DNA of 38,448 bases from Dehalococcoidia bacterium (GCA_009693015.1 SHYB01000020.1:1-38448), one strand, 5' to 3'. Positions 24,100-33,321 are shown, counted from the stretch's first letter. Notes: generated by a model not told the origin, from the letters alone. Translations and numbers: made by a program.

Positions 24100-25224
24100 T
24101 CAGGCGGTGGCGAGGAGCTTTTCACGCTTGCGGGCGATGTTGGCGAGGAGTGATTCGAAGGAGTCGGAGAATGCTTTGACGCCATCAGCGAGCAGGGTGT
24201 CCGTGATCTGGGACATGCTGATCCCAGCGCGGGCGAGGGCGGAGAGGACGTCGCGGGAACGGTCGGTATCGCGGGCGATGGTGGGGGCGGCGCGGCCGTG
24301 ATCGAGGAAGGCGGTGAGGGTGGGAGGGGGGATGGTGTTGACGGTGTGGGGGCCGATGAGGGATTCCACGTAGAGCACATCGCGATAGGCGGGGTTTTTG
24401 GTGGAGGTGCTGCCCCAGAGGGGGCGCTGGACGCGGGCGCCGTGGACGCGGAGGTGCTGCCAGCGGGGCATGGAGGTGACGCAGAGGAAGTCCTGGTAGG
24501 CGAGCTTGGCGTTGGCGATGGCGGCCTGGCCCAAGAGGGGCTGAAGGGCGGGTTCGCCCTGGGCGATGCGTCGCTCCAGGATGGGGTCGAGCATGGTGTC
24601 CACGCGGCTGACGAAGAAGGAGGCGACGGAGGCGACGGAGGCGAGGCGGCCTCCCGCAGTGTGGAAGGATTCCAGACCTTCTATGTAGGCGCGGAGGACG
24701 TGACGGTAGACGTCCAGGGAGAAGATAAGGGTGACGTTGATGCTGACGCCTTCAGCGATGAGCTGGCGCACGGCGGGGATGCCTGCGGGGGTGGCGGGCA
24801 CCTTGAACATGGCGTTGGGGCGGTTGACGGCGGCACGGAGGCGGCGGACTTCGGCGATGGTGCCGAGGGTGTCGTGGGCGAGGCGGGGGCTGGCCTCCAG
24901 CGAGGCGTACCCGTCAACGCCGCCCGTGGCACTGTAGGCGGGGCGGAGAAGGTCGCAGACAGCCTGGATATCGGCGATGGCGAGGGATTCGTAGCAGGCG
25001 ATGGGGTCGAGGCCACGGCGGGCGAGGGCGGCGAGGGCAGAATCGTAGTCGCTGCTGCCGGCGATGGCCTTTTCGAAGATCGAGGGGTTGGAGGTGAGGC
25101 CGGTGACGCCGAGGGCGATGAGGTTCGCCAGATCGCCGGAGGCAATGAGGCCGCGGCGGACGTTGTCGTACCAGATGGACTGGCCCAGGCTGTAGGCCTG
25201 CTGGACGGGGTTCAATGCCGGCAT
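24100..25224 (-). CDS. tal: Transaldolase
   Basis: The 374-residue enzyme transfers a dihydroxyacetone unit between sugar phosphates through a Schiff base. It shows GLTSNPSIFEKAI (42-54), the catalytic Lys in MFKVPATPAG (K141), and EGVSINVTLIFSLDVY (about 155-170). It later shows the GTSTKNPAYRDVLYVESLIG segment of the TalB-like type found with Pgi. It lies 33 bp after tkt and before pgi. AGGAG lies 8 bases before the ATG. The separate, complete length contrasts with the fused Tal-Pgi proteins of other bacteria. Confidence 0.95.
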   Translation of the reverse strand: MPALNPVQQAYSLGQSIWYDNVRRGLIASGDLANLIALGVTGLTSNPSIFEKAIAGSSDYDSALAALARRGLDPIACYESLAIADIQAVCDLLRPAYSATGGVDGYASLEASPRLAHDTLGTIAEVRRLRAAVNRPNAMFKVPATPAGIPAVRQLIAEGVSINVTLIFSLDVYRHVLRAYIEGLESFHTAGGRLASVASVASFFVSRVDTMLDPILERRIAQGEPALQPLLGQAAIANAKLAYQDFLCVTSMPRWQHLRVHGARVQRPLWGSTSTKNPAYRDVLYVESLIGPHTVNTIPPPTLTAFLDHGRAAPTIARDTDRSRDVLSALARAGISMSQITDTLLADGVKAFSDSFESLLANIARKREKLLATA

Positions 25225-25257
25225 GGGTTTTCTCCTGGTACGGGCGTCTTCCCGGCG

Positions 25258-27282
25258 CTAGCTGACCTTGGCGCGTTGCAGGCGGTGGAGGACGGCCTGG
25301 GCCTGCTGGACGAGGTGGGATGCGGTGATGCCGAGGTGTTCGTAGACGTCTTTGGCGGGAGCGGAGGTGCCGAAAGTGGAGAGGCCGATGGCGCCGCCGT
25401 CGAGGCCGATATAGCGCTCCCAGCCTACTTTGGCGCCAGCCTCAATGGAGACGCGGGCGCGGATGCGGGATGGGAGGACGCGCTCGCGGTAGTCGGCGGG
25501 CTGGGCATCGAACAGCTCCCAAGAGGGCATGGAGACGACGCGGGCGGCGACGCCCTGGGCTTGGAGCTGCTTTGCCGCATCGAGGGCGATGGAGACTTCC
25601 GAGCCGGTGGCGATGATGATGAGATCAGGATCGGGCGACGCTTCCCAGAGGATGTAGGCGCCATGCTTCACGCTGGAGGCAGTCGGGTAGATGGAGCGGT
25701 CGAGGACGGGGAGGTTCTGGCGGGAGAGGACGAGGGCGGTAGGGCCATCGCGGCGGGCGACGGCGAGCTTCCAGGCCTCGACGGTCTCCGTGGCGTCGGC
25801 AGGGCGGATGACGACCATGTTGGGGACGGAGCGCAGGCCCATGAGCTGCTCCACGGGCTGGTGGGTGGGGCCGTCTTCGCCGACGCCGATGGAGTCATGG
25901 GTGAAGACGTAGATGACGCGCTGGCGCATCATGGCGGCGAGGCGCATGGGGGGGCGCATGTAGTCAGAGAAGATGAGGAAGGTTGCGGCGTAGGGGATGA
26001 CGCCGCCGTGGCGGGCGAGGCCGTTGCAGATGGAACCCATTGCGTGCTCGCGGACGCCGAAGTGGAAGTTTCTGCCCCCGAAGGCGCCAGCGCTGATATC
26101 GCCGCCGTCCTTGATGAGGGTCTTGGTGGAGGGGGCGAGGTCGGCGGAGCCGCCGGCGAGGGCAGGGACCTTGGCGGCAATGCGGTTGAGGGCCTGGCTG
26201 CCGGCTTCACGAGTGGCGAGAGGTTTGTCAGGGGGGAAGAGGCTATCGAGGCCGACGTCCCAGCCGGGGGGAAGCTCGCCGTGGACAGCTTGGCGCAACT
26301 GGGCGGCTTCGGCGGGGAAGGCGGCGCGGTAGGCGTGGAAGCGCTGATTCCAGTCCTGCATGGCGGCGGCGCCGCGTTGGAGAGCGAGGCGCATGTGGGC
26401 GGCGGCCTGGGGCGGCACGGTGAACTCAGGGTGCTCCCAGCCGAGGGCCTTTTTCGCGCCTTTGGCTTCCTCTGCGCCGAGGGGCTCGCCGTGGGCGACG
26501 TTGAGGCCGGCCTTGGTGGGCGCGCCGTAGCCGATGGTGGTGCGGCAGACGATGAGGGTGGGGCGATCTTCCGAAGAGGTCGCTTCCCGCAGGGCGGCGT
26601 CCACCTGGGCGGTGTCCATGCCATCGAGCGGGCCGAGGACGCGCCATCCATAGGAGCGGAAGCGTGCGGCGACGTCTTCCGTGAAGGCGAGGGTGGTGCC
26701 GCCTTCGATAGACACCTTGTTATCGTCGTAGAGGTAGATGAGCTTGCCGAGCTTGAGGTGGCCGGCGAGGGAAGCGGCCTCGGCGGCGACGCCCTCCATG
26801 AGGTCGCCGTCAGAGACGATGGCGAAGGTGCGGTGATCCACGATTGTATGGCCGGGGCGGTTGAAGCGCTGGGCGAGCATGCGTTCAGCGATGGCCATGC
26901 CGACGCCGTTGGCGAAGCCCTGGCCCAGCGGGCCGGTGGTGACTTCCACGCCGGGGATTTCGCCGTATTCGGGGTGCCCGGGGGTGCGGCTGCCGATCTG
27001 GCGGAAGCGTTTGATTTCATCGAGAGAGAGCTGGTAGCCGGTGAGGTGGAGGAGGGAGTAGAGGAGCATGGAGGCGTGGCCCGCGGAGAGGACGAAGCGG
27101 TCGCGGTCAGGCCAGGCAGTCTCGGCGGGGTTGTGGCGGAGGAAGCGGTCCCAGAGGACGTAGGCCATAGGAGCGGCGCCCATGGGAGCGCCGGGGTGGC
27201 CGGACTTGGCCTTTTCCACGGCGTCCACGGAGAGGAAGCGGATGGCGTCTATGCAGAGACGGTCGAGCACGGGGTCAGACAT
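25258..27282 (-). CDS. tkt: Transketolase
   Basis: The 674-residue thiamine-diphosphate enzyme moves two-carbon units between sugar phosphates. It shows [19 protein letters not shown] (26-44), [20 protein letters not shown], the ThDP/metal-binding [20 protein letters not shown], and later [20 protein letters not shown] of the pyrimidine-binding domain. It is the first gene of the pentose-phosphate cluster. AAAGGG lies 6 bases before the ATG. Possible operator-like decamer repeats are about 145-165 bp upstream. Confidence 0.96.
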   Translation of the reverse strand: MSDPVLDRLCIDAIRFLSVDAVEKAKSGHPGAPMGAAPMAYVLWDRFLRHNPAETAWPDRDRFVLSAGHASMLLYSLLHLTGYQLSLDEIKRFRQIGSRTPGHPEYGEIPGVEVTTGPLGQGFANGVGMAIAERMLAQRFNRPGHTIVDHRTFAIVSDGDLMEGVAAEAASLAGHLKLGKLIYLYDDNKVSIEGGTTLAFTEDVAARFRSYGWRVLGPLDGMDTAQVDAALREATSSEDRPTLIVCRTTIGYGAPTKAGLNVAHGEPLGAEEAKGAKKALGWEHPEFTVPPQAAAHMRLALQRGAAAMQDWNQRFHAYRAAFPAEAAQLRQAVHGELPPGWDVGLDSLFPPDKPLATREAGSQALNRIAAKVPALAGGSADLAPSTKTLIKDGGDISAGAFGGRNFHFGVREHAMGSICNGLARHGGVIPYAATFLIFSDYMRPPMRLAAMMRQRVIYVFTHDSIGVGEDGPTHQPVEQLMGLRSVPNMVVIRPADATETVEAWKLAVARRDGPTALVLSRQNLPVLDRSIYPTASSVKHGAYILWEASPDPDLIIIATGSEVSIALDAAKQLQAQGVAARVVSMPSWELFDAQPADYRERVLPSRIRARVSIEAGAKVGWERYIGLDGGAIGLSTFGTSAPAKDVYEHLGITASHLVQQAQAVLHRLQRAKVS

Positions 27283-27425
27283 GGGCTACCCTTTCTATGA
27301 TCAATGAGGATTGCGGCGTGGGGGAAGGAAACGAAGGTGCACAGAGAGGAGAGGTGCTAACTGAAGCAAAAAGAAATAGGCGTGCGTACCGTCGCCGGGT
27401 CATCGGCCGGTGGCCCTCCAGGCGG

Positions 27426-27445
27426 GTGGTGCATAGTGGTGCATA
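27426..27445. repeat. Tandem decamer upstream of tkt
   Basis: GTGGTGCATA occurs twice in direct succession (27426-27435 and 27436-27445), preceded by GCGG and followed by GGTGTAA. Two adjacent 10-bp repeats lie on one face of the helix and could be a regulator site for the tkt operon. No promoter could be placed with confidence. Confidence 0.4.
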
Positions 27446-27519
27446 GGTGTAACGTGTGCGCGGGGATAGCATACGGCGGCGCGCGGGGGGGAGGCAAGGG
27501 TGGCGGCACGCAGGCGGGG

Positions 27520-27636
27520 GAGGGCCTCACCCGGGCCCTCTCCATCTGCGATGGAGAGGGGGTAGGAGGAAGACCACGCCTCGCCAGGTTGCCGCGCCCC
27601 GATAGAATCGGCCTCAGGGGAACGGGATAGTGACAG
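27520..27636 (+). repeat. Composite repeat A + B with nested element C
   Basis: A hairpin (27520-27565, CCCTCTCCATCTGCGATGGA then GAGGG), then B core (27573-27598) running into the C core CCCCGATAGAATCGG and ending TAGTGACAG. Confidence 0.7.
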
Positions 27637-27678
27637 AGGCGTGGGGGAGATGATGAGGACTGCGGGGGCTGCGGCCGG

Positions 27679-27684
27679 TATACT
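27679..27684 (+). promoter_or_regulatory. Putative -10 element of the TerB-like gene
   Basis: TATACT lies 45 bp before the ATG at 27729; no convincing -35 box is seen. GAGGAGG, 3 bases before the ATG, is the ribosome binding site. Confidence 0.4.
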
Positions 27685-27728
27685 AGTGCCTGAAATCACA
27701 ACCCAGGCAGTCTGGGCGAGGAGGAATC

Positions 27729-28175
27729 ATGGGATTATTTGATAAGGCGTTTGGGAAGAAGGATGAGGGCCCGCTGAAGCTGAACGAGCGGGAGGCTTTT
27801 TCCGCGGTGTGCGTGCTGGCGGTGGCGGCGGACGGGGTGATCGATGACGCGGAGGTGCGGCGGATCATCGTGAGCCTGGCGGAGAAGCGGCTGTTCCGCG
27901 GGCAGCGGATGGAAGAGATGGTGCGCCTCTTGAACGACGGGGCGAAGAACGTGCAGAAGCGGGGCGCGGCAGCGGTGATCGAGGCGGCGAAACAGGCGCT
28001 GTCGGCGGAGCTGCGGGAGACGGCGTTTGTGCTATCGGCGGACCTGGTGCTGGCGGACGGCGAGGTGGACGATAAGGAGAAGAAGTTCCTGGAGGATTTC
28101 CAGAAGGCGCTGGGGATTAGCGACGAGCTGGCGCTGAAGATTATCGAGGTGGTGGTTATGAAGAATCGCGGGTAG
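27729..28175 (+). CDS. TerB-family (tellurite-resistance-like) protein
   Basis: The 148-residue, all-helical protein has the TerB repeat pattern of acidic metal-binding turns: AVAADGVIDDAEVRRI (about 33-48) and LVLADGEVDDKEKKFLEDF (about 107-125). It opens MGLFDKAFGKK, typical of stand-alone TerB proteins. Members are linked to membrane stress and metal sensing; a direct role in tellurite resistance is not shown. The gene is monocistronic: its own GAGGAGG lies upstream and a strong terminator 20 bp downstream. Confidence 0.85.
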   Translation: MGLFDKAFGKKDEGPLKLNEREAFSAVCVLAVAADGVIDDAEVRRIIVSLAEKRLFRGQRMEEMVRLLNDGAKNVQKRGAAAVIEAAKQALSAELRETAFVLSADLVLADGEVDDKEKKFLEDFQKALGISDELALKIIEVVVMKNRG

Positions 28176-28195
28176 GCGCGAGCGGATGGCGTGCT

Positions 28196-28235
28196 GCAGC
28201 GCGGCGGGGGATTGCTCCCGCCGCGCTGCTTTTTT
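28196..28235 (+). terminator. Rho-independent terminator of the TerB-like gene
   Basis: A perfect 13-bp stem, GCAGCGCGGCGGG (28196-28208) and CCCGCCGCGCTGC (28217-28229), with an 8-base loop, is followed by TTTTTT. This is the only classical intrinsic terminator in the window. Confidence 0.9.
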
Positions 28236-28360
28236 GTGGGGATGCGCCACGGCGGGAGCAGGGCGCTGACTGGACGCATCCCCAAAGAGGGGGTGCTGCC
28301 GCTCAACAGCAGCAAACCTTGGAGTTCCCACCCACCCTCCCGCCTACGTTGAAAGAGGGG

Positions 28361-28433
28361 ACGGGGGCACATCCCCCGTACCCTCTGCCAGAGAGGGGCG
28401 AAAGCCCCTCTCTGGACTTACCCCAGGATAGGG
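28361..28433 (+). repeat. Element D, copy 2 (best hairpin)
   Basis: The hairpin is perfect: CCAGAGAGGGGC (28388-28399), loop GAAA, GCCCCTCTCTGG (28404-28415). It is followed by ACTTACCCCAGGATAGG. The stem with a GNRA-type tetraloop suggests structure at RNA level. The rest of 28236-28488 has no gene. Confidence 0.75.
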
Positions 28434-28488
28434 AGCGCTACAGCGTGCGTAGTGCAGGTCTGCGGAGGAGTCCTGTGCCAGGGTTTGG

Positions 28489-28512
28489 TAGAATGCCGTC
28501 AACGCGGACGGC
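28489..28512 (+). promoter_or_regulatory. Extended -10 and leader hairpin of the CoA-transferase gene
   Basis: TTTGGTAGAAT contains a TGn extended -10 (TAGAAT, 28489-28494). It is followed directly by a hairpin, GCCGTC-AACGCG-GACGGC (28495-28512), and then AAAAGGGG before the ATG at 28535. Confidence 0.45.
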
Positions 28513-28534
28513 AGCGGGGAAAAGGGGATAAGCG

Positions 28535-30838
28535 ATGCGCGGATTACTGGATGGGATCACGATCTTCGACTTGACGCATGCGGCGGTGGGGCCGTGGGCG
28601 ACGATGCTGCTGGGAGCGATGGGGGCGACGGTGGTCAAGGTGGAGATACCCACGGGCGATTTGCAGCAGAAGATACCGCCGTATCAGCGGAAGTTCAGCG
28701 TGCTGTACGGCCACGGGAACCTGGGGAAGCGCAGCATTGTGCTGGATTTGAAGCAGGAGGGGGACCGGGGGAAGGCGTACCAGATCCTGCGGCAATCAGA
28801 CGTGTGCATCCAGAATATGCGCCCCGGGGTGGCGGCGCGGCTGGGCTTCGGGTACGGCACGGTGCAGGAGATGAACCCGACGATTGTGTATGTGGATGCG
28901 TCAGCGTGGGGGCTGACGGGGCCGCTGGGGCAGATGGCAGGCGGCGACGGGCCGGTGCAGGCGTTTTCTGCGTTCACCAGCCTGAATGGGTCGCGGGGCG
29001 GGCCGGGTGAGTATCTGCGGGCGTACGGCTACATTGACCTGAACGCTAGCCAGGCGGTGGCGATGGCGCTGCTGGAGGCGATCCTGCGGCGGGCGCGGAC
29101 GGGCAAAAGCCAGTATGTGGAGACGACGATGCTGGGCGCGTCCATGCTGATGCAAACATCGCGGATGGCGGAGTATTTGGGGGCAGGGCAGGCGCCGCAG
29201 CGGTGGGGGAGCGCGTCGCCGGTTATCGTGCCGGACGAGGCGTTTCTTTGCCTGGACAAGGGGTACCTGTGCGTGACGGCGGCGACGGACGCGCAGTGGC
29301 GGGCGCTGTGTGGGGCGATCGGGTCGGAGGAGATCGGCAAGGACGCGCGGTATGCGACGAACGCGGGGCGGGTGGAGGGTCGTGAGGAGCTTGCGCCGCA
29401 GCTCGGGGCGATCTTCGCATCGAAGCCGCGACGGTGGTGGGAGGTGCAGCTGGGGAAGGCGGGCGTGCCGTGCATGCGGCCGTGGGACGTGGAGCAGATT
29501 TACAACCACCCGCAGATGGAGGCGAACAAGTTTCTGCTGGATATGCCGGTGGCGCACGCGGGGACGATGAGGGTTGCCAGCCCGCCGTATCGTTTCAAGA
29601 AGGCCCAGTTGCGGTGGGAGGCGCCGCCGTTTACCGGCAAGCATACCCAGGAGGTGCTGGCGGAGTATTGCGGCGCGGCGCCGAAGAAACGGGAAGCGCT
29701 GCCGCTGGGGAAGGAGAAGATCGGCGGGACGCTGGAGGGGATGACGGTGGTGGATGCGACGCAGGGGCTGTGCGGGCCGCTGGCGGGACATATGCTGGCG
29801 GAATTGGGCGCGCGGGTGATCAAGATCGAGCCGCCGGAAGGGGATTACGCCAGGGGCTACGGGCCGCCGTTTGTGGGGGGGGTGGGCGCGGCGTATGCGT
29901 ATATGAACCGCTTGAAAGAGGTGCGGCGGCTGGATGTGGGCAGCAAGGATGGGGCGCCGGCTTTCGCCACGCTGGCGGAAGAGGCGGATGTGCTGCTGGA
30001 GGACTGGGGGCCGGGGAAGGCGGAGGCGCTGGGGCTGGGCGATGAGTCGCTGCGGCGCAAGAATCCCAAGCTGGTGTATCTGGCGATCTCGCCGTTTGGG
30101 GAGGCGGGGCCGCTGCGCGATGCGCCGGGGAGCGAGCTTGCGGTGCAGGCGATGACGAATGTTTTCGACGGGCTGGGGGCGATTGGCGAGGCGCCGGTGC
30201 GGGTGGGGGCGGACATCGCGCAGGCGGCTGCGGCGATGCACGGGGTGCAGGGGGTGCTGGCGGCGCTGCATCACAGGCAGCGCACGGGTGAGGGGGAGCG
30301 GGTGGCGGTGAGCATGCTGGGGAGCGTGCTGTTCATGCGAGGGATGGTGTGGGCGGGGCAGTATGCGCCGGACGAGTGGGTGGGCCACCCGCTGGAGCAT
30401 GCGACGATGCCGCGGGCCACGGGGTATAAGACGAAGGATTACCCGGTGTTTTTCACGCCGGGGAAGATATCGCAAGAGGAGTTCGAGCGGATGATGCGGG
30501 AGCTGGGGCTGGAGGACTGCATCGCGAACCCGCTGTTCGTGAAGCAGGGGGAGCTGGCGATCGGCACGCGGGTGCATGCGGTGGCGGCGAAGCATTTGTG
30601 GGAGCGGGCGTTCGCCACTATGACGTCGCAAGAGGTGATTGACGTGATCGCCAAGTACGGGGGGGAGACGTTCCGCGTGACGGACTACGAGTTCTTGCTG
30701 CGGGACGAGCAGGTGCGGGCGATTGGCGTGCTGGCGGAGGCGGAGTTCGCCAAGGGAGGGAAGGAGAGGGTGCTGACGCTGCCGTGGCGGATCGCGGGGG
30801 CGACGTACGCGACGGTGGGGAAGGGGTCTAGGGGGTAG
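28535..30838 (+). CDS. Two-domain CaiB/BaiF-type CoA-transferase (class III), tandem fusion
   Basis: The 767-residue protein contains two complete class III CoA-transferase domains. Domain 1 (1 to about 380) starts LLDGITIFDLTHAAVGPWAT and has the expected catalytic Asp at D168 (AYGYIDLNAS). Domain 2 (about 392-767) starts LEGMTVVDATQGLCGPLAGH and has D560 (VGADIAQAAA). Most family members are single-domain, about 400 residues, working as interlocked homodimers, so the fusion could fold as an intramolecular pair. They move CoA between carboxylic acids; the substrate is unknown. The domains are divergent in sequence, so the fusion is old. Confidence 0.9.
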   Translation: MRGLLDGITIFDLTHAAVGPWATMLLGAMGATVVKVEIPTGDLQQKIPPYQRKFSVLYGHGNLGKRSIVLDLKQEGDRGKAYQILRQSDVCIQNMRPGVAARLGFGYGTVQEMNPTIVYVDASAWGLTGPLGQMAGGDGPVQAFSAFTSLNGSRGGPGEYLRAYGYIDLNASQAVAMALLEAILRRARTGKSQYVETTMLGASMLMQTSRMAEYLGAGQAPQRWGSASPVIVPDEAFLCLDKGYLCVTAATDAQWRALCGAIGSEEIGKDARYATNAGRVEGREELAPQLGAIFASKPRRWWEVQLGKAGVPCMRPWDVEQIYNHPQMEANKFLLDMPVAHAGTMRVASPPYRFKKAQLRWEAPPFTGKHTQEVLAEYCGAAPKKREALPLGKEKIGGTLEGMTVVDATQGLCGPLAGHMLAELGARVIKIEPPEGDYARGYGPPFVGGVGAAYAYMNRLKEVRRLDVGSKDGAPAFATLAEEADVLLEDWGPGKAEALGLGDESLRRKNPKLVYLAISPFGEAGPLRDAPGSELAVQAMTNVFDGLGAIGEAPVRVGADIAQAAAAMHGVQGVLAALHHRQRTGEGERVAVSMLGSVLFMRGMVWAGQYAPDEWVGHPLEHATMPRATGYKTKDYPVFFTPGKISQEEFERMMRELGLEDCIANPLFVKQGELAIGTRVHAVAAKHLWERAFATMTSQEVIDVIAKYGGETFRVTDYEFLLRDEQVRAIGVLAEAEFAKGGKERVLTLPWRIAGATYATVGKGSRG

Positions 30839-30966
30839 GAGGGGCAGAGTGTTTGGGTATTCCCGCCCCCTCTATAGCTTATGCCGCAAGCGGGGAAACG
30901 TCTTCGCTCGGAGGTTGAAGAACCATCCCCCTTTGGTCCCGCTTCATTACCGTTACTTCTTAGATA

Positions 30967-31404
30967 TCACGGGGCCAGCATGTTAAACGGCCAGGAGGAA
31001 ATATTCCGGGCGAAACCAAAAAAAATTGCAAACCCAAGAAGAATCCAGGTTAATCTTGACGGCAATTCAGGCCATGGAAGCAAACCGCGCCGCTGGTTGA
31101 ATGCGGCCCCTGAGATAACAGCGTATCCCAGATACGGAACGGCGCAGGCTATTAGGACGTTATGGCGCAGCGCAGCAAGCAGATGACCGTGGGAGAGATC
31201 GTGGAGAGCTCGAAGTGTGCCGCAGCCTGGGCAGTAATAGCCTGTTATCGCGTGAAATGGGCACTTCAGTAAGGTCCCACTGGTCGTTGGATCCGCTGGA
31301 TAGATCAGCGCATACGACGCTGCTCCGAGGCCCAACGCAAGGGCAGACATCCAGTAGTGGGTGGCAGTCAAATCCAACAGGGGTATCCTAAGAGATGTTG
31401 GCAT
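30967..31404 (-). CDS. DUF2752 membrane protein
   Basis: The 145-residue protein has about four membrane helices. It has the DUF2752 core CPFHAITGYYCPGCGTLRAL then HDLSHGHLLAALRHNVL, with the conserved Cys pair in CPGCG and the RALHxLxHGxxxxAxxxN pattern. The function of the family is unknown. It starts 13 bp after the stop of the small membrane protein upstream, so the two probably form an operon. Codon use is less GC-skewed than in the neighbouring CoA-transferase, a possible sign of transfer. Confidence 0.85.
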   Translation of the reverse strand: MPTSLRIPLLDLTATHYWMSALALGLGAASYALIYPADPTTSGTLLKCPFHAITGYYCPGCGTLRALHDLSHGHLLAALRHNVLIACAVPYLGYAVISGAAFNQRRGLLPWPELPSRLTWILLGFAIFFGFARNISSWPFNMLAP

Positions 31405-31417
31405 CTACCGCGTGAGC

Positions 31418-31717
31418 CTACACCTTAGCCACACTTGTATTACCCCATTCGTCGACCTTCACAATCTCCCTCTTCTCGCCACCGAAAATTGCAAGGGCTC
31501 CCCAGATTATCAACCACAAGCCACAGGTAAAAACGGAGATTAGCAAATGGAGCACATGGTTTAACTGCTGGCCGTGGATGAGCACAGCTTGAAAGTCGCT
31601 CTGAGATTCAACTCGCCGACCTCTCGCGACCAAGCCTCCTATATGTAGGGAAAGGATTTCCTTCCTCTCGTCGGTAGTCTTCTTGGGTCTCGTGGTTCCT
31701 GCGTCCCCACTAACCAT
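31418..31717 (-). CDS. Small membrane protein with NHVLHL-TCGLWL motif
   Basis: The 99-residue protein has a charged N-terminal half and a hydrophobic segment NHVLHLLISVFTCGLWLIIW followed by GGEKRE. This motif is common in small proteins of unknown function in actinobacteria and some phage/superinfection-immunity-like families. One or two membrane helices are likely. GGAGAG is 7 bases before the ATG. It probably forms an operon with DUF2752. No function can be assigned. Confidence 0.7.
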   Translation of the reverse strand: MVSGDAGTTRPKKTTDERKEILSLHIGGLVARGRRVESQSDFQAVLIHGQQLNHVLHLLISVFTCGLWLIIWGALAIFGGEKREIVKVDEWGNTSVAKV

Positions 31718-31735
31718 CTCGTGTCTCTCCTAGCT

Positions 31736-31765
31736 GCTATACGTGCTTCCTGGGGTATCCTGCAA
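31736..31765 (-). promoter_or_regulatory. Possible promoter of the small membrane protein/DUF2752 pair
   Basis: On the minus strand TTGCAG (31765-31760), 18 bp, TATAGC (31741-31736). The start would be near 31729, giving a very short leader of about 12 nt that still contains GGAGAG. Confidence 0.35.
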
Positions 31766-32038
31766 CATGAAATCGGCGAGTGCCCTGAAGAGGTGGCGCA
31801 TTATGTGAATCGCAACAGCTATCGAAGCCTCAGGAGATGATTGTAACTGCTCCGTCAGGTACTGGTAATATCCCTAGGAACGGCGGAGCTTTACTCCACT
31901 GCTTGGCTGTGCACAAGAGGGCCTCTCTGATCATGCTTCAGTAGGAAGTTTGCAGCTCCTTATCGATCGCTCGGGCCAAGCTATCGCGTCAGGAATGTGG
32001 CGAACTGCTCTATGGGCTAACGCGGGCGCTCTGGGTAA
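31766..32038. other. Intergenic stretch with no recognisable gene
   Basis: Mixed-composition DNA between the small membrane protein and the duplicated epimerase tail. No reading frame has a ribosome binding site or recognisable motif on either strand, and none of the A-E repeats occurs here. Confidence 0.5.
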
Positions 32039-32186
32039 CGGGCCGTCACCATGCGGCGGATGCCGTCGCGCCAGGGGGTGTGGGCAGGGCCGAGGAGACG
32101 CTCCATGCGGGTGGTGTCTAGCCAGATGCCGGGGTAGGCGTCGGCGGTGTAGTGGAACTGGGGGGTGACGCCGAGCAGGTCGCCGG
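32039..32186 (-). pseudogene. Duplicated 3' end of the NAD-dependent epimerase gene
   Basis: This 148-bp stretch matches 33563-33710 at all but two positions (32107 and 32179). It would encode roughly the last 50 residues of the epimerase but has no start or N-terminal domain. One difference is silent and the other changes Glu to Asp. It begins 7 bp beyond the stop of the amidohydrolase gene. Confidence 0.9.
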
Positions 32187-32193
32187 ATGGTCT

Positions 32194-33321
32194 CTAGGGG
32201 GTCATGTGGTACAGGGCGCGGGCGTTGTCGTTGACGATCTTCTTGCGGAGCGTAGGGCTCAGGCCGCCAAGGGTGGCGTTGATGACGGCGTGGGAGTCGG
32301 GCCAGACGCCGTCGGGATGCGGGTAGTCGGACCCGAACATGAAGTTGTCGGGGCAGAAGCACTCGGCGAGGATCGGCCCGACGTTGTCCTTCTGGAACGT
32401 GGCGTACATGTGGGCGCGGAAGAGGTCACTGGGGCGCGTGCGGATGAGGGACTTCCAGTCCATGGTGTCGTAGTGCTCTTCCCATTCGTAGTCCATGCGG
32501 TCGAGGAGGTAGGGGATCCAGCCGATGCCGCTTTCGGTCATGACAACTTTTAGGGCGGGGTAGCGTTCGAGGACGCCGCTGAAGATGACGGAGGCGAGGG
32601 CTTCGTCCATCTGCATGGGCAGAACGGAGAGCCAGGCTGCTTCCGACGCGGGGTGAGGGTCAAGGTGGGGCAGCTTGCCGACGGTGGTGGTGGCGAACAT
32701 GGGGGCGTGCATGGAGATGACGATGCGGTGCTGGGCGGCGGCGGCCCAGAGGGGCTCCCAGTAGGGGTGCCACACGGGTTTGTAGGTGACAAGGTAGTCC
32801 CATTCGGCGCCGGTGAGGCCCAGGGCGGCGATGCGTTGCACTTCGGCGACGGCGGCTTCCACGCTGTTGCCGGGGAGAAGCGCCTGGGGGTAGAGTCGCG
32901 AGGGCGCGGCTTTGGCCCATCCGGCGACGAGGTCGTTGTAGGCGGCGATGCTGACGGCGGCGGTGTCACGGTCCTTGATCTGCTCGGCGAGGAAGGGGAT
33001 GCCGTAGATGACTTCGGCGTCGACGCCGTCCTTTTCCTGATCGGCGAGGCGCAGGTTGATGCGGAAGGGGCGGTGTTCATCAAGGACGAAGCCGGAGGCG
33101 CGCATGCGGCGGCCGCGGGCGTTATCGCGCAGGGAGCCGCCCCATCTGCCGAGCTTGTGTTCGCCATGTTCGCCGGCGACCCACTGGCCGCCGTCCGCCG
33201 ATTCAACGACGCGGGGTACCTTGGCGCGCCATTGCGCGGGCGCGCGGGAGGTGAAGGTGTCTTTGGGGAGGTAGCCGAGATCGAGGTGTGAGTCGGCGGA
33301 GACGACGCCGTGTGTCGCCAT
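32194..33321 (-). CDS. Amidohydrolase-2 family metal-dependent hydrolase
   Basis: The 375-residue protein opens MATHGVVSADSHLDLGYLP (first metal site). It has GVDAEVIYGIPFLAEQ, the IVISMHAPMF strand with a His ligand, and the C-terminal MFGSDYPHPDGVWPDS with the catalytic Asp, ending NDNARALYHM. The start at 33321 is chosen because AGGGGG lies upstream and homology begins there; the open frame continues 50 codons further without motifs. The substrate is unknown. It is distinct from the two island amidohydrolases and has host-like GC-rich codon use. It lies 213 bp downstream of the epimerase, on the same strand. Confidence 0.87.
   Translation of the reverse strand: MATHGVVSADSHLDLGYLPKDTFTSRAPAQWRAKVPRVVESADGGQWVAGEHGEHKLGRWGGSLRDNARGRRMRASGFVLDEHRPFRINLRLADQEKDGVDAEVIYGIPFLAEQIKDRDTAAVSIAAYNDLVAGWAKAAPSRLYPQALLPGNSVEAAVAEVQRIAALGLTGAEWDYLVTYKPVWHPYWEPLWAAAAQHRIVISMHAPMFATTTVGKLPHLDPHPASEAAWLSVLPMQMDEALASVIFSGVLERYPALKVVMTESGIGWIPYLLDRMDYEWEEHYDTMDWKSLIRTRPSDLFRAHMYATFQKDNVGPILAECFCPDNFMFGSDYPHPDGVWPDSHAVINATLGGLSPTLRKKIVNDNARALYHMTP

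Noticed and set aside
24298-27300. A 1000-residue open frame on the plus strand opposite tkt and tal
   Set aside because: It is an antisense shadow: high GC removes stops, the sequence is Gly/Ala/Glu/Val-rich without any domain, and the opposite strand carries clear enzymes.
31931-32362. A minus-strand frame covering the epimerase-tail copy
   Set aside because: It is in a different frame from the epimerase homology and overlaps the amidohydrolase end; it has no motif or ribosome site.
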